From Faucicola sp041855445 (GTDB taxonomy: Bacteria; Pseudomonadota; Gammaproteobacteria; Pseudomonadales; Moraxellaceae), in NCBI GenBank assembly GCA_041855445.1, contig JBHAEG010000001.1, forward strand, positions 1-37,077: a stretch of 37,077 nt of DNA, read 5' to 3'. The notes beneath the pieces were generated by a model. That model worked only from the letters and a program-made list of their open reading frames with translations. It ran no database searches and was not told the origin of the DNA. Shown here in pieces: positions 1-8,563 of the stretch (the stretch's first letter is position 1; each line of letters begins with the position of its first letter). A program made the translations under genes and the position numbers.

Positions 1-106
1 AATAGCTTGATGGTACCACCTGATACCTTCCCGAACTCAGAAGTGAAACGTCAATACGCCGATGATAGTGTGGCTCTTGCCCATGTGAAAGTAGGTCATC
101 GTCAGC
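1..106 (+). rRNA. rrf: 5S ribosomal RNA, 3' part (5' end outside the window)
   Basis: The core CCGAACTCAGAAGTGAAACG, the downstream GCCGATGATAGTGTGG and the closing GTAGGTCATCGTCAGC are typical of gammaproteobacterial 5S rRNA. Roughly the first dozen bases, which would pair with the terminal GTCAGC, lie before the window. The exact 3' end is inferred from where that terminal helix should close. A strong terminator follows, so this is the end of an rRNA operon. Confidence 0.93.
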
Positions 107-117
107 ACCTCTATTCC

Positions 118-143
118 AAAGCCCCGAAAGGGGCTTTTTTGTT
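118..143 (+). terminator. Rho-independent terminator of the rRNA operon
   Basis: AAAGCCCC and GGGGCTTT form a perfect 8-bp stem around a GAAA tetraloop, followed by a run of T interrupted by one G. It lies about 12 bases after the 5S 3' end. Confidence 0.93.
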
Positions 144-197
144 TTTATGATTTATCTTTTCTTTCTATTTAATTTAATATTTTTATACCAGCTTTCT

Positions 198-234
198 AAA
201 ATGATTTGACTTGTATCGTTTTAAGTGATAATTT
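198..234 (+). promoter_or_regulatory. Sigma-70 promoter with overlapping operator, first TRAP binding-protein gene
   Basis: TTGACT (206-211) and TAATTT (229-234) are separated by 17 bases. The -35 box sits inside an inverted repeat, AAAATGAT (198-205), 9 bases, then ATCGTTTT (215-222), with one mismatch between the arms. Nearly the same 37-base block recurs at 1359-1395 before the second binding-protein gene. The pairing with a repressor or activator is inferred; no regulator gene is in the window. Confidence 0.7.
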
Positions 235-287
235 AGATAAAGAAATTTATTTTCATGTTTGTTTAATAGATTTACAGGGAGTTGATG

Positions 288-1349
288 ATGTCTATCAAAT
301 ATTCATTAGTAGTTGCTATGGCAATGACAATGGGGTTAGCTGGTTGCTCTAACTCAAATCAATCAACACAGGGTTCTACAGCGACTTCTTCGGATAAACC
401 TGTTGTTTTACGTTTTTCACATTTTTGGCCTGCAACATCAACAGTCAATAAGGAAATATTTGAACCTTGGGCAAAAGATATTGAAAAAGAGTCGAATGGT
501 CGTTTAAAAATTGAAATTTATCCTTCTAGTACATTGAGTAAAGCCGATGTTACTTATGATGCAGCAGTCAAAGGTACAGTGGATATTGGGTCACAAGCTC
601 AAGGTTATACAAATGGTCGTTTTCCATTGACACAAATTACAGAGTTACCAGGTTTATCAAATTCAGCTAAACAGATGAGTTGTATGTTACAAACGCTGTA
701 CGATGATGGTACGATTGCAAGTGAGTATCAAGATTCACATTTATTGTTTATGTATGGTTTAGGACCAGGAGCTTTACATACAACGAAAAAATTGATTGAA
801 AAACCTGAAGATATGAAAGGGTTACGCATTCGCCGTCCATCATCGGTAGCGGGTGATATTATTGAAAGTATGGGGGCATCGCCTGTGGGTATGCCTGCGA
901 CTGATGTTTATACATCATTACAACGTGGTGTTATGGACGGCTTAAGTCAGCCTTGGGAATCAATTCGTACTTTCCGTATTGATGAATTAGCAAATTATCA
1001 TACCAATATTCCATTTTATAGTTCTGGGTTAATGGTGACGATGAATAAGGCAAAATATGATAGTTTGCCTGATGACCTAAAAAAAGTGCTGGATAATAAT
1101 TCAGGTATGAAGCTTGCGATGAAAGCAGGTGAAGTATTTGATAAACATGACAAAGATGTTTTAAATTCAGTCATTGCCAAAGGACATAAAGTTGTGGAAA
1201 TTCCTGACCCATTAAATGACCCTGCTTGGGCAGAGCCTTTGAAAAAAGGTACTCAAAAGTATTTGAATTCTGTAAAAGCAGTGGGTGGTGATGCGGAGGC
1301 AGTTTATGCTAAAGCTCAGGAAGTTAGTCAAAAGTGTAAATCATCTTAA
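288..1349 (+). CDS. TRAP transporter solute-binding lipoprotein, DctP family (copy 1)
   Basis: Periplasmic-side ligand-binding subunit of a tripartite ATP-independent transporter, which imports organic acids using an ion gradient. The start is chosen at ATG 288, 7 bases after the Shine-Dalgarno AGGGA; ATG 285 is also possible. The signal peptide ends in the lipobox LAGC, so the mature protein should be lipidated at Cys, with Ser at +2. The DctP fold is indicated by LRFSHFWPAT near the mature N-terminus and the arginine-rich LRIRRPS segment, where the family's ligand-carboxylate-binding Arg lies. Length (about 353 residues) fits the family. A close paralogue follows at 1587, then the two permease genes. 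The substrate cannot be read from sequence; a carboxylate is likely by family. Confidence 0.92.
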   Translation: MSIKYSLVVAMAMTMGLAGCSNSNQSTQGSTATSSDKPVVLRFSHFWPATSTVNKEIFEPWAKDIEKESNGRLKIEIYPSSTLSKADVTYDAAVKGTVDIGSQAQGYTNGRFPLTQITELPGLSNSAKQMSCMLQTLYDDGTIASEYQDSHLLFMYGLGPGALHTTKKLIEKPEDMKGLRIRRPSSVAGDIIESMGASPVGMPATDVYTSLQRGVMDGLSQPWESIRTFRIDELANYHTNIPFYSSGLMVTMNKAKYDSLPDDLKKVLDNNSGMKLAMKAGEVFDKHDKDVLNSVIAKGHKVVEIPDPLNDPAWAEPLKKGTQKYLNSVKAVGGDAEAVYAKAQEVSQKCKSS

Positions 1350-1358
1350 GATTTTTTT

Positions 1359-1395
1359 AAAATGATTTGACTTGTATCATTTTAAGTGTTAATTT
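1359..1395 (+). promoter_or_regulatory. Sigma-70 promoter with overlapping perfect palindromic operator, second TRAP binding-protein gene
   Basis: TTGACT (1367-1372) and TAATTT (1390-1395) are spaced by 17 bases. The -35 is embedded in a perfect inverted repeat: AAAATGAT (1359-1366), 9 bases, ATCATTTT (1376-1383). The block starts 10 bases after the first gene's stop codon. It gives the rest of the operon its own start, controlled like the first. Confidence 0.7.
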
Positions 1396-1439
1396 ATTAG
1401 TTAATAGTGCATGATAAAACTCAAAAGGAATTGAGTAAT

Positions 1440-1523
1440 ATGTATAAAAGGGATAGTCATCTACCTAATTTTATGATTGTTCAGGTTCTTTTGATATTAT
1501 TATGTGATTATGCGTTGTTTTAA
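1440..1523 (+). CDS. Possible 27-residue leader or membrane peptide
   Basis: A 28-codon frame begins at ATG 1440 with an AAAAGGA Shine-Dalgarno at 1423-1429, the same CAAAAGGAATTGA context that precedes the real start at 1587. The peptide has a charged N-terminus (MYKRD) and a hydrophobic second half (FMIVQVLLILL). It could be a leader peptide, a small membrane protein, or debris of the duplication that made the two binding-protein genes. I do not recognise it, and such a short frame may occur by chance. Confidence 0.25.
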   Translation: MYKRDSHLPNFMIVQVLLILLCDYALF

Positions 1524-1586
1524 GTGAGTTTTACAAATGATTGTATGACTCACTGTTTACTCAGCTTTTATCAAAAGGAATTGATT

Positions 1587-2645
1587 ATGTTTGTTAAACG
1601 TTCATTAGCACTCGCTACATCATTGGTGACTGTTTTAGGTTTATCTGCTTGCTCCAACTCATCAAATCAATCTGCATCTTCTTCGACAGGCGGTGATGTG
1701 ACAGTTTTACGTTTTTCACATTTTTGGCCTGCTACCTCTTCAATTAATAAAGAAGTATTTGAGCCTTGGGCAAAAGAAGTTGAGGCTGAGTCTAAAGGTC
1801 GTCTGAAAATTGAAATTTACCCTTCTAGTACATTGAGCAAACCAGATGTTACCTATGATGCAGCAGTTAAAGGTACGGTGGATATTGGGTCACAGGCTCA
1901 AGGTTATACAAATGGTCGTTTCCCAATGTCACAAATTGCTGAATTACCAGGTTTGTCAAGTTCGGCAACGCAAATGGGTTGTATGTTACAAACGTTGTAT
2001 GAAAATGGCACAATTGCGAGTGAGTATCAAGATTCACATTTATTATTTATGTATGGGGCAGGGCCAGGTACTTTACATTCAACGAAAAAATTGATTGAAA
2101 AACCTGAAGATATGAAAGGATTACGCATTCGCCGTCCATCATCAGTAGCGGGTGATATTATTGAAAGTATGGGTGCCTCTCCTGTGGGATTGCCAGCTCC
2201 TGATATTTATACATCATTACAACGTGGGGTTATTGATGGGTTAAGTTTGCCTTGGGAGGCGGTGAAGACATTCCGTATTGATGAAGTCGCTCATAATCAT
2301 ACCAATATTCCATTTTATAGTTCTGGATTGATGGTGACAATGAATAAGGCAAAATATGATAGTTTGCCTGATGATTTGAAAAAAGTTTTAGATAATAATT
2401 CAGGTATGAAGTTGGCAAAACGAGTTGGTGAAGTGTTTGATAAGCATGATAAAGCAGTTTTGCAAGCGGCGATTGATAAAGGCGATAAAGTTATCAATAT
2501 TCCTGACCCATTAAATGACCCTGCTTGGTCTGTACCATTGAAAAAAGGTACAGAAAAATATCTAAATGATGTTAAAGCGTTAGGGCATGATGCTCAAGCT
2601 GTGTATGAAAAAGCTAAAGAAGCCAGTAACGCATGTAAGGTATAA
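1587..2645 (+). CDS. TRAP transporter solute-binding lipoprotein, DctP family (copy 2)
   Basis: Paralogue of the preceding gene. The two share long identical blocks across the body of the protein, including the LRIRRPS segment and the YNSLPDDLKKVLD-like C-terminal region, but differ in signal peptide, linker and scattered positions. The start is ATG 1587, 7 bases after AAAAGGA; a longer frame from 1524 lacks a ribosome site. The lipobox is LSAC, again with Ser at +2. Both copies have a Cys in the (S/G)CMLQ segment and another near the C-terminus, which could form a disulfide. The permease subunits follow 28 bases downstream, so the two lipoproteins may feed one membrane pair. Different ligand range or expression is inferred. 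Confidence 0.92.
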   Translation: MFVKRSLALATSLVTVLGLSACSNSSNQSASSSTGGDVTVLRFSHFWPATSSINKEVFEPWAKEVEAESKGRLKIEIYPSSTLSKPDVTYDAAVKGTVDIGSQAQGYTNGRFPMSQIAELPGLSSSATQMGCMLQTLYENGTIASEYQDSHLLFMYGAGPGTLHSTKKLIEKPEDMKGLRIRRPSSVAGDIIESMGASPVGLPAPDIYTSLQRGVIDGLSLPWEAVKTFRIDEVAHNHTNIPFYSSGLMVTMNKAKYDSLPDDLKKVLDNNSGMKLAKRVGEVFDKHDKAVLQAAIDKGDKVINIPDPLNDPAWSVPLKKGTEKYLNDVKALGHDAQAVYEKAKEASNACKV

Positions 2646-2673
2646 ATCATTTAAATAGAACACATGGAGTTAT

Positions 2674-3204
2674 ATGATGAATATGATGTTTAAGGTAAGC
2701 GATATCATATCCAAAGTATGCCAAGTAGCCGGTGGTCTTAGTTTAATATTTATTGTTATGGTGACGATGGTCGATGTCGTCACCCGATATTTATTCAAGA
2801 TTACAGACGGTGGTTTTGGTTTTACGGTGAAAGGAAGCGTTGAGTTAGTATCTTATTTTATGTTATTTGCTTTATTAGCAGCATTCGCAGCGTATGTAGA
2901 ACGTTCACAAATTATTGTTGATGTTTTTACCCAAAAACTAAGTAAAAATATCAAAGCGTATTTAATGGCGATATTTTTATTGGGATTTGTGGTAACAGGG
3001 TTAATCATGGCATGGGGACTGTATGATAATATGCATGATGCGGTTAAACATGGAAATGTAACTCAAGATTTGCGTTTACCAATGGCACCAATTTATGCGT
3101 TTGGCTCAATTTTGTGTTTATTGTTAGCGATACGTTCATTTATCGAGTCGTTAAAAATCTTTAAAACAGGCGAATATTATGATGCAGAGGAGACAGGTGC
3201 ATGA
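2674..3204 (+). CDS. TRAP transporter small permease subunit, DctQ family
   Basis: The 176-residue protein has four hydrophobic segments, near residues 15-35, 50-70, 95-115 and 135-155. This matches the four-helix DctQ subunit that binds the large permease in the inner membrane. The start is ATG 2674 with GGAG just upstream; ATG 2677 is equally well spaced. Its last codons overlap the next gene by four bases (ATGA), indicating translational coupling and a 1:1 complex. Confidence 0.9.
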   Translation: MMNMMFKVSDIISKVCQVAGGLSLIFIVMVTMVDVVTRYLFKITDGGFGFTVKGSVELVSYFMLFALLAAFAAYVERSQIIVDVFTQKLSKNIKAYLMAIFLLGFVVTGLIMAWGLYDNMHDAVKHGNVTQDLRLPMAPIYAFGSILCLLLAIRSFIESLKIFKTGEYYDAEETGA

Positions 3205-4493
3205 GTCCAGAAATTATTGGTGCAATTGGTCTAGGTGTCATGATATTACTGGTAGTGTTGCGTGTACCAGTAGCGTTGTCGATGCTTGGTGTTGGGGTTG
3301 TTGGATTTGCATTTGTGACTACGCCAGATAGTGCGTTGCAGATGTTAAAAGATATTCCGACTGATGTTTTAGCTAAATATGACTTTAGTGCAATTCCATT
3401 ATTTATTTTAATGGGGGTTTTTGCTGCTCATTCAGGTATGGCAGGAAAATTGTTTGATGCAACGCGTACGATTTTTGGTGGGGTTCGTGGTAGTTTAGCA
3501 ATTGCAGGAATTGGTTCTTCAGGTATTTTTGCTTCAATTTCTGGGTCATCTTTAGCAACAGCATCAACGATGACTCGAGTCGCTTTGCCTGAAATGGAAA
3601 AGTATGGTTATCAACCAGGGTTTTCTTGTGGTGTTTTGGCGGCTGGTGGTACGTTAGGAATTATGATTCCACCAAGTATTGCGTTACTTGTATATGCAAT
3701 TTTAACTGAACAGTCTGTTGGGGATATGTTTATTGCTGGGTTTATTCCAGGTATTCTTGGCATGATTATGTATTCTTTAACGGTATTGATCATGGTACGT
3801 TGGAAATCACATTTAGCACATCGTGGGGAGCCAACACCTTGGAAAGATAAAATTTTTGCTTTAACGGGATTAATTCCATTTGGTGTAATTTTCGTTATTA
3901 TCATTGCAGGTATTTTCTTTGGTATGTTTACACCGACAGAAGGTGCAGCAGTTGGAGCATTTGCCTCATGGTTATATGCAGTATTTAAAGGTATGGGAAT
4001 GCAAGGCTTAAAAGATTCATTAATTGAAACTTTAGCATTATCTGCCGTTGTCTTTTTCATGTTGTTAGGTGCAGAGGCTTTAGGCTACTTTATTTCTGTA
4101 TCTCGTTTATCATTTTCATTAGCAGAGATGATTGGTGGTTTAAGTGTAAGTCCAATGGTGATTTTATTATGTATCATTGGAATGTACTTTGTGCTAGGTT
4201 TGTTTATGGACGCTTTGGCGATGTTGGTTATCACCATTCCTGTGATTTACCCAATTATTTTATCGCTAGGGTTTGACCCAGTATGGTTTGGTATTATTGC
4301 TGTATTAACAGTTGAGTTAGGCTTAATTACACCACCAATGGGTATGAATATTTTCGTGATTAAAGCGATGGCACCACATATTAAACTTGCGGATATGTTC
4401 AAAGGGGTAACGCCATTTATTGTGTCAGATTTAGTACGGTTAGCGATTTTAGTTGCGTTCCCTGTACTGTCAATAGGGTTATTAGGTAGATAA
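3201..4493 (+). CDS. TRAP transporter large permease subunit, DctM family
   Basis: The 430-residue, strongly hydrophobic protein is the transport channel of the TRAP system. Family features are visible: GxxGSSGIFASISGSSLAT near residues 105-120, the GGTLGIMIPPSI loop near residue 150, and the second-half equivalent ELGLITPPMGMN near residue 375. The length equals that of single DctM proteins, so this is not a DctQM fusion. It starts inside the end of dctQ (ATGA overlap), with GAGGAG upstream. It is the last gene of the operon, followed by a terminator. Confidence 0.93.
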   Translation: MSPEIIGAIGLGVMILLVVLRVPVALSMLGVGVVGFAFVTTPDSALQMLKDIPTDVLAKYDFSAIPLFILMGVFAAHSGMAGKLFDATRTIFGGVRGSLAIAGIGSSGIFASISGSSLATASTMTRVALPEMEKYGYQPGFSCGVLAAGGTLGIMIPPSIALLVYAILTEQSVGDMFIAGFIPGILGMIMYSLTVLIMVRWKSHLAHRGEPTPWKDKIFALTGLIPFGVIFVIIIAGIFFGMFTPTEGAAVGAFASWLYAVFKGMGMQGLKDSLIETLALSAVVFFMLLGAEALGYFISVSRLSFSLAEMIGGLSVSPMVILLCIIGMYFVLGLFMDALAMLVITIPVIYPIILSLGFDPVWFGIIAVLTVELGLITPPMGMNIFVIKAMAPHIKLADMFKGVTPFIVSDLVRLAILVAFPVLSIGLLGR

Positions 4494-4518
4494 TATCAGC
4501 CTAAGTAAAGCTATAAAA

Positions 4519-4545
4519 AAGAAAAGACCTTGTTGGTCTTTTCTT
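4519..4545. terminator. Bidirectional terminator between the TRAP operon and the convergent lipoprotein gene
   Basis: An 11-bp perfect stem, AAGAAAAGACC and GGTCTTTTCTT, encloses a 5-base loop. On the minus strand the stem is followed by an uninterrupted T run; on the plus strand the T content is weaker. It can end both dctM and the gene at 4625. Confidence 0.8.
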
Positions 4546-4624
4546 ACATAATTTTCAAGGCCTTGTTAATAGGTCTTATCAAAGTTTGGCATGAGCCGTA
4601 TCAAATCAATATTTTTTTAAAATA

Positions 4625-5287
4625 TTATTGCAAACCAGCTTCTTTTAATAATGCTAGTAAATCTTTTTGGGCTGTTTCTCCAGTTGCTTGGGCTTGTTTC
4701 ATTTTTTCTGCCAGTTGTTTATCAGTTTCTGGAGACATCTCTTTTGTATTCACCATGGTTTGAGTAATTTCTTTTTGTAAATTCATTGCTTCATAAAATT
4801 TATCACGAATTTTCACAAGTCTTTCATCAGATAGTTTAACATCTTGCAACATTTTTTCTTGTTCTTGTTGCATTTTTACGACTTCTTTAAAAATTTCTTG
4901 TTGCTGTGTAGGGTCTGCATTTTTCATTTTCTCAGATAGTTCTACTTGTTTTGCTTGAGCTTGTTGGTCAATAGTATCTAAGGTTTTAATCAATGCTCGT
5001 ATTTCTGCTTTTAATTTTTCTTTGTTTTTATCTGCTGTATCTGTTTGTCCTGCTTTTTCTGGCGTGGCTGTTTCTTTAGCATTTTCCACTTTTACTTCTG
5101 TGGCTGGAGCGGGATTGGTTGCTGGTGTTGCTTGCTCTGCTGGAGCTGATGTTGTGTTGTTGGTCACTTCTGTGGTGGTTGTTTCTTTATTTGTTTGCTC
5201 TGTATCTGTTTTAGTTTGTTCATTATTTGACGAACAGGCGGTTAATAAAATGATAAAAGCGGTTAATAAATAAGTCTTTGCTTTCAT
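4625..5287 (-). CDS. Predicted coiled-coil lipoprotein of unknown function
   Basis: A 220-residue protein of a type I do not recognise by name. The N-terminus MKAKTYLLTAFIILLTAC is a lipoprotein signal ending in the lipobox LTAC, with Ser at +2. About 70 residues rich in Thr, Glu, Ala and Pro follow, probably a flexible spacer. The rest (from about residue 75) is Lys/Glu/Gln-rich and almost certainly helical, with heptad-like spacing (for example IRALIKTLDTIDQQAQAK). Overall it is a stalked, coiled-coil envelope lipoprotein. The start is ATG 5287, 6 bases after GAGA; an upstream in-frame TTG (5299) is less likely. It stands alone, convergent with the TRAP operon. Confidence 0.8.
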   Translation of the reverse strand: MKAKTYLLTAFIILLTACSSNNEQTKTDTEQTNKETTTTEVTNNTTSAPAEQATPATNPAPATEVKVENAKETATPEKAGQTDTADKNKEKLKAEIRALIKTLDTIDQQAQAKQVELSEKMKNADPTQQQEIFKEVVKMQQEQEKMLQDVKLSDERLVKIRDKFYEAMNLQKEITQTMVNTKEMSPETDKQLAEKMKQAQATGETAQKDLLALLKEAGLQ

Positions 5288-5406
5288 AAAAGTTCTCAAA
5301 GTGATGTAAAAAATACTTAAAATGTCGTTGTTTAGTTTAACAGAAATGATAAACTTCTTTTGTATGATTTGCTTAACGTCATTTAGGTTGTTAATAGGTT
5401 TTTTTC

Positions 5407-7056
5407 ATGAAATTTTTGCCATTTTGTTTATCTTTGTTGTATTTTAATGCTATTTTTCCATTAGCCCATGCTGAAGATATCCCACCACAAACCCTAGAAC
5501 AGTCTGCTCAAGCTATGATGATTGAGGCAAAGCCTAATCCACCAAGTTTAGCAAAACCTGCTCCATTATTGACCCAAAATATTGATGGTATAAATGTCAC
5601 TTTACCAAATACGATGTTTACAAATATACAACTGGCAAATCTTTCCCCAAAAAATATTAGCATGATTGTTCAACCATTATCTCAGGAAGCAACAAAACCA
5701 TTAATTAATCATTTAGCAAATACTGCCAGAATACCTGCCTCAACTCAAAAACTTATTCCAACATGGATTGCATTAGATACATTAGGTAAAGATTTTTTGT
5801 GGTTTACTCGTGTTTATCAACAAGGTATGGTGATTAATGGTACGTTATATGGTAATTTATTAATTAAAGGTAGTGGCGACCCCAAATTAAATAATGAAAA
5901 ATTAAATTTATTATTATCTGTACTAATTCATAAAGGTATTCGGCATATTCAAGGTGATATTATTATTGATAATGATATTTTTCAACAAGTAAATTTTAAT
6001 CCATTTGCATTTGATGGACAAGGATTGCGAGCATACAACGCCCCACCAAATGGTATGCTGATTAATTTTGGTACAATTCAAGTTGATTATTTGCCATCGG
6101 GTAAAACGTCATTGATAAAAGTTGCTAATCAAACTGAACCAGTTGAACATTTTATCCCAGATTTGAAAGCATCGAAAGTTGCAATTAAAGTTTCACCGAC
6201 ACTTGCTGATTATGATGCAACTACCACTTTACCAACCAGTAGTGAACCTTGCGGAAAAGCCTCTCCTGTAAAAACTAAATTAACCAGTCAAAGTTTACAA
6301 TTAACAGGTGAAGTCAGCGTGCATTGTGGACGATATAGTCAATGGCTAACTTTTCCTGATAGTGATACTTTAGTTAAAAAAGCCATAAAAGGCACTTGGC
6401 AACAGTTTGACCCAAAATTTAATGGGAATGTTTATTTAGCCAAAGAAAATGCAGGTAACTCTAATTTTTGGCAAAAAATTTCTCACCCATTACCAATGTT
6501 TAGTTTACCTTCTTATCCATTGGCTAATCAAATTTGGGATATTAATCAATTTTCTAACAATGTGATGACTGAGCAAGTGACATTATCTTTGCCAATTTAT
6601 GCTAATCATGCTAAAGTCAGCGATTATCCAACAGCATTTAGTTTTATTCAACAATGGTGGAAACAAAATTTACCAAACACCACGCCACCAATCATGACTC
6701 GAGGCTCAGGGCTATGCCGTGATTGTTTTGTTGAGCCTGCCAGTCTATTAGCATTATTAAATTATGCGTATCATACTGATAATTTTGAGGTTTTTCGTCA
6801 ATCGCTGGCAATCGCTGGACAGTCAGGCACAATGAAATCGTTAAAAAAACGCAATCCATTGTCGCCAGCGATTGGACGAGCATGGATAAAAACAGGTACA
6901 TTAGACGAAGTGACAAGTATGGCTGGCTATGTACAAAGTCAGTCAGGTAAATGGTATGCAGTGGTTGGTATGATTAATGCACCAAGAGTTAGCTCAAATG
7001 TTTATGCAAAAGCAATTTTAGATGATATGTTGGCATGGACAGCGTTGCAACCTTAA
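5407..7056 (+). CDS. dacB: D-alanyl-D-alanine carboxypeptidase/endopeptidase, PBP4 type (peptidase family S13)
   Basis: Periplasmic enzyme that removes the terminal D-Ala from peptidoglycan stems and can cut cross-links. The signal peptide is residues 1-22 (cleavage after AHA). All three penicillin-binding motifs of class C PBPs are present: STQK with catalytic Ser about 112, SNN about 383, and KTG about 496. The large gap between the first two motifs is the family's inserted domain. Two cysteine pairs (CGK...HCG; CRDC) lie within or near that region. At 549 residues it is longer than E. coli PBP4 (477), partly because of an N-terminal linker rich in Pro and Gln. Monocistronic. Confidence 0.93.
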   Translation: MKFLPFCLSLLYFNAIFPLAHAEDIPPQTLEQSAQAMMIEAKPNPPSLAKPAPLLTQNIDGINVTLPNTMFTNIQLANLSPKNISMIVQPLSQEATKPLINHLANTARIPASTQKLIPTWIALDTLGKDFLWFTRVYQQGMVINGTLYGNLLIKGSGDPKLNNEKLNLLLSVLIHKGIRHIQGDIIIDNDIFQQVNFNPFAFDGQGLRAYNAPPNGMLINFGTIQVDYLPSGKTSLIKVANQTEPVEHFIPDLKASKVAIKVSPTLADYDATTTLPTSSEPCGKASPVKTKLTSQSLQLTGEVSVHCGRYSQWLTFPDSDTLVKKAIKGTWQQFDPKFNGNVYLAKENAGNSNFWQKISHPLPMFSLPSYPLANQIWDINQFSNNVMTEQVTLSLPIYANHAKVSDYPTAFSFIQQWWKQNLPNTTPPIMTRGSGLCRDCFVEPASLLALLNYAYHTDNFEVFRQSLAIAGQSGTMKSLKKRNPLSPAIGRAWIKTGTLDEVTSMAGYVQSQSGKWYAVVGMINAPRVSSNVYAKAILDDMLAWTALQP

Positions 7057-7136
7057 TGTCCTTCAATATGAAAGCAAATCATAAATTTAAACTGTTAGTT
7101 GCAACGATTGTTAAAAGAAATTTTTCAATATAAATA

Positions 7137-7601
7137 TTATTTTGTACATTTCATAAATATGGTCGTTGCCAATTTTTTTTTACTTGAAATATGTTTTAGA
7201 TAAAGTTTATTATCTTTTACTGAAAAATCAAATTTATCATTAAATGCCTCTTCTTTTCCTCCAACAGGCTGGAATAGTACTCTTGCAGAACCTTTGATGG
7301 CGTTGGCAGAATATTTTGTATAGCTTTTAGGGTGAAAAATATAATTGTCCTCATAATACATGACTGAACGAAAACTGGACTTTTTGCTATCAAATATCCA
7401 AATCCAAGCCCGATTTTGATAGTCATTATCATAACTGCCTCGACAAATTTTTGTTGCGTCTTTTTGCGTTATCTTTGTCCCGTCATGAAATCCGACCCAT
7501 TTCCCATGAAATGCTTTTGGTACAAGTTTAACGTTAGCAACGGCTGAGTTTGATAATAAGATGCCAGCCAAAATCATAACATTGCAATATACATATTTCA
7601 T
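7137..7601 (-). CDS. Small secreted protein of unknown function
   Basis: The 154-residue protein has a clear signal peptide, MKYVYCNVMILAGILLSNSAVA, probably cleaved after AVA. The mature part is about 130 residues, basic and rich in aromatic residues, with two Cys (KICRGSY and the C-terminal MKCTK) that could form one disulfide. The predicted strand-rich make-up and the opening FHGKWVG suggest a small beta-barrel/lipocalin-like fold, but this is only an impression. GAGG stands 7 bases before the ATG. It is convergent with dacB and followed upstream by a very AT-rich gap. I do not recognise a family. Confidence 0.75.
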   Translation of the reverse strand: MKYVYCNVMILAGILLSNSAVANVKLVPKAFHGKWVGFHDGTKITQKDATKICRGSYDNDYQNRAWIWIFDSKKSSFRSVMYYEDNYIFHPKSYTKYSANAIKGSARVLFQPVGGKEEAFNDKFDFSVKDNKLYLKHISSKKKLATTIFMKCTK

Positions 7602-7818
7602 TTGTTTACCTCATTTACCATCATTGTATATTGTTATATTTAATTTCTATTAACGATTGATGTTTAACGATGTTATCAATTTTTAATAAATATTAATTTT
7701 AATTATTTAATTATAAATCCACACTAAATGTAATAATCCCTTAAATATATTGCGGATTTACTATTTATTATTACCTTATTTTTTAACGAAAATCAAGCAA
7801 AACTTTACATAAACATTA

Positions 7819-8433
7819 TCAAGAAACGACAGTTAATGGCATTACTCGATAATTCCAATCTATTTGACGGTCAAAGCCAATTTCTAATAAACTTGCAGTA
7901 ATTCGCCCTGTTAGTCCCCAAACTGTTTCATTGTCCACAATAAAACTTGGCGACTGAATAAAATGCCCATGATAATTTAATTGATAAATTTCAATAGGTT
8001 GGTTAATTAATATCGCTAAATCCGCCCAAAATAACCGCTCAATTTCGCCGACTTCAGGGTTTAGATGAACATCAGGAGGAATGATACCAACAATGGGTTG
8101 TACTGCTAAACCGCTACGTGAATATTGTACAGGTAATTCACCAATAATCATTACCTGTTCAGGAAAAATGCCTGTTTCCTCAAAGGTTTCTCGTAAGGCA
8201 GTAGCAATGTTGTCTTGGTCAGTGGCATCACGCTTTCCACCTGCAAATGATACTTCGCCTGCATGTTGGTTCAGTTTGTTAGAACGTAATGTATATAAAA
8301 TTTTTGGCGATGCTTCATTGGTAATGGCAATCAATACACATGCAGGCTGAAGGTCAGAAGATAAAGGTTTTTTAGCCAATCTTTCGGCTAATTGTTGTAA
8401 CAATGGGCTGGCAAAAGATAAGTGTCGTTGCAT
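7819..8433 (-). CDS. NUDIX hydrolase, CoA pyrophosphatase type (NudL/YeaB-like)
   Basis: Predicted to hydrolyse coenzyme A or its derivatives to phosphopantetheine and 3',5'-ADP. The CoA-type signature is present: LYTLRSNKLNQHAGEVSFAG followed by GGKRDATD and the NUDIX box end ALRETFEETGI, with the metal-binding Glu residues in RETFEE. Asp replaces Glu at the seventh box position, which is usual in this subfamily. Length, 204 residues, fits. The start is ATG 8433, preceded by GAGA 6 bases upstream; a TTG at 8445 is possible. It is transcribed away from a second, unrelated NUDIX gene at 8564. Confidence 0.88.
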   Translation of the reverse strand: MQRHLSFASPLLQQLAERLAKKPLSSDLQPACVLIAITNEASPKILYTLRSNKLNQHAGEVSFAGGKRDATDQDNIATALRETFEETGIFPEQVMIIGELPVQYSRSGLAVQPIVGIIPPDVHLNPEVGEIERLFWADLAILINQPIEIYQLNYHGHFIQSPSFIVDNETVWGLTGRITASLLEIGFDRQIDWNYRVMPLTVVS

Positions 8434-8563
8434 GAGTTGTCTCAATTTTTTTCTGTCAGATTTACAAACAAAAAACTTACATTGTTCAAGTGGAAATTTC
8501 TGTTAGCATAAGCATATTAAATATTAACATAGCCTTATTGGTTTTCAAAATTAAGGAAAAATT

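Noticed and set aside
3611..4060. A 149-codon minus-strand frame inside dctM
   Set aside because: It is antisense to a well-supported membrane protein and has no recognisable domain; a mirror of codon bias.
7069..7134. A 21-codon plus-strand frame between dacB and the small secreted protein gene
   Set aside because: No ribosome site, no hydrophobic or known motif, and within chance expectation for AT-rich DNA.
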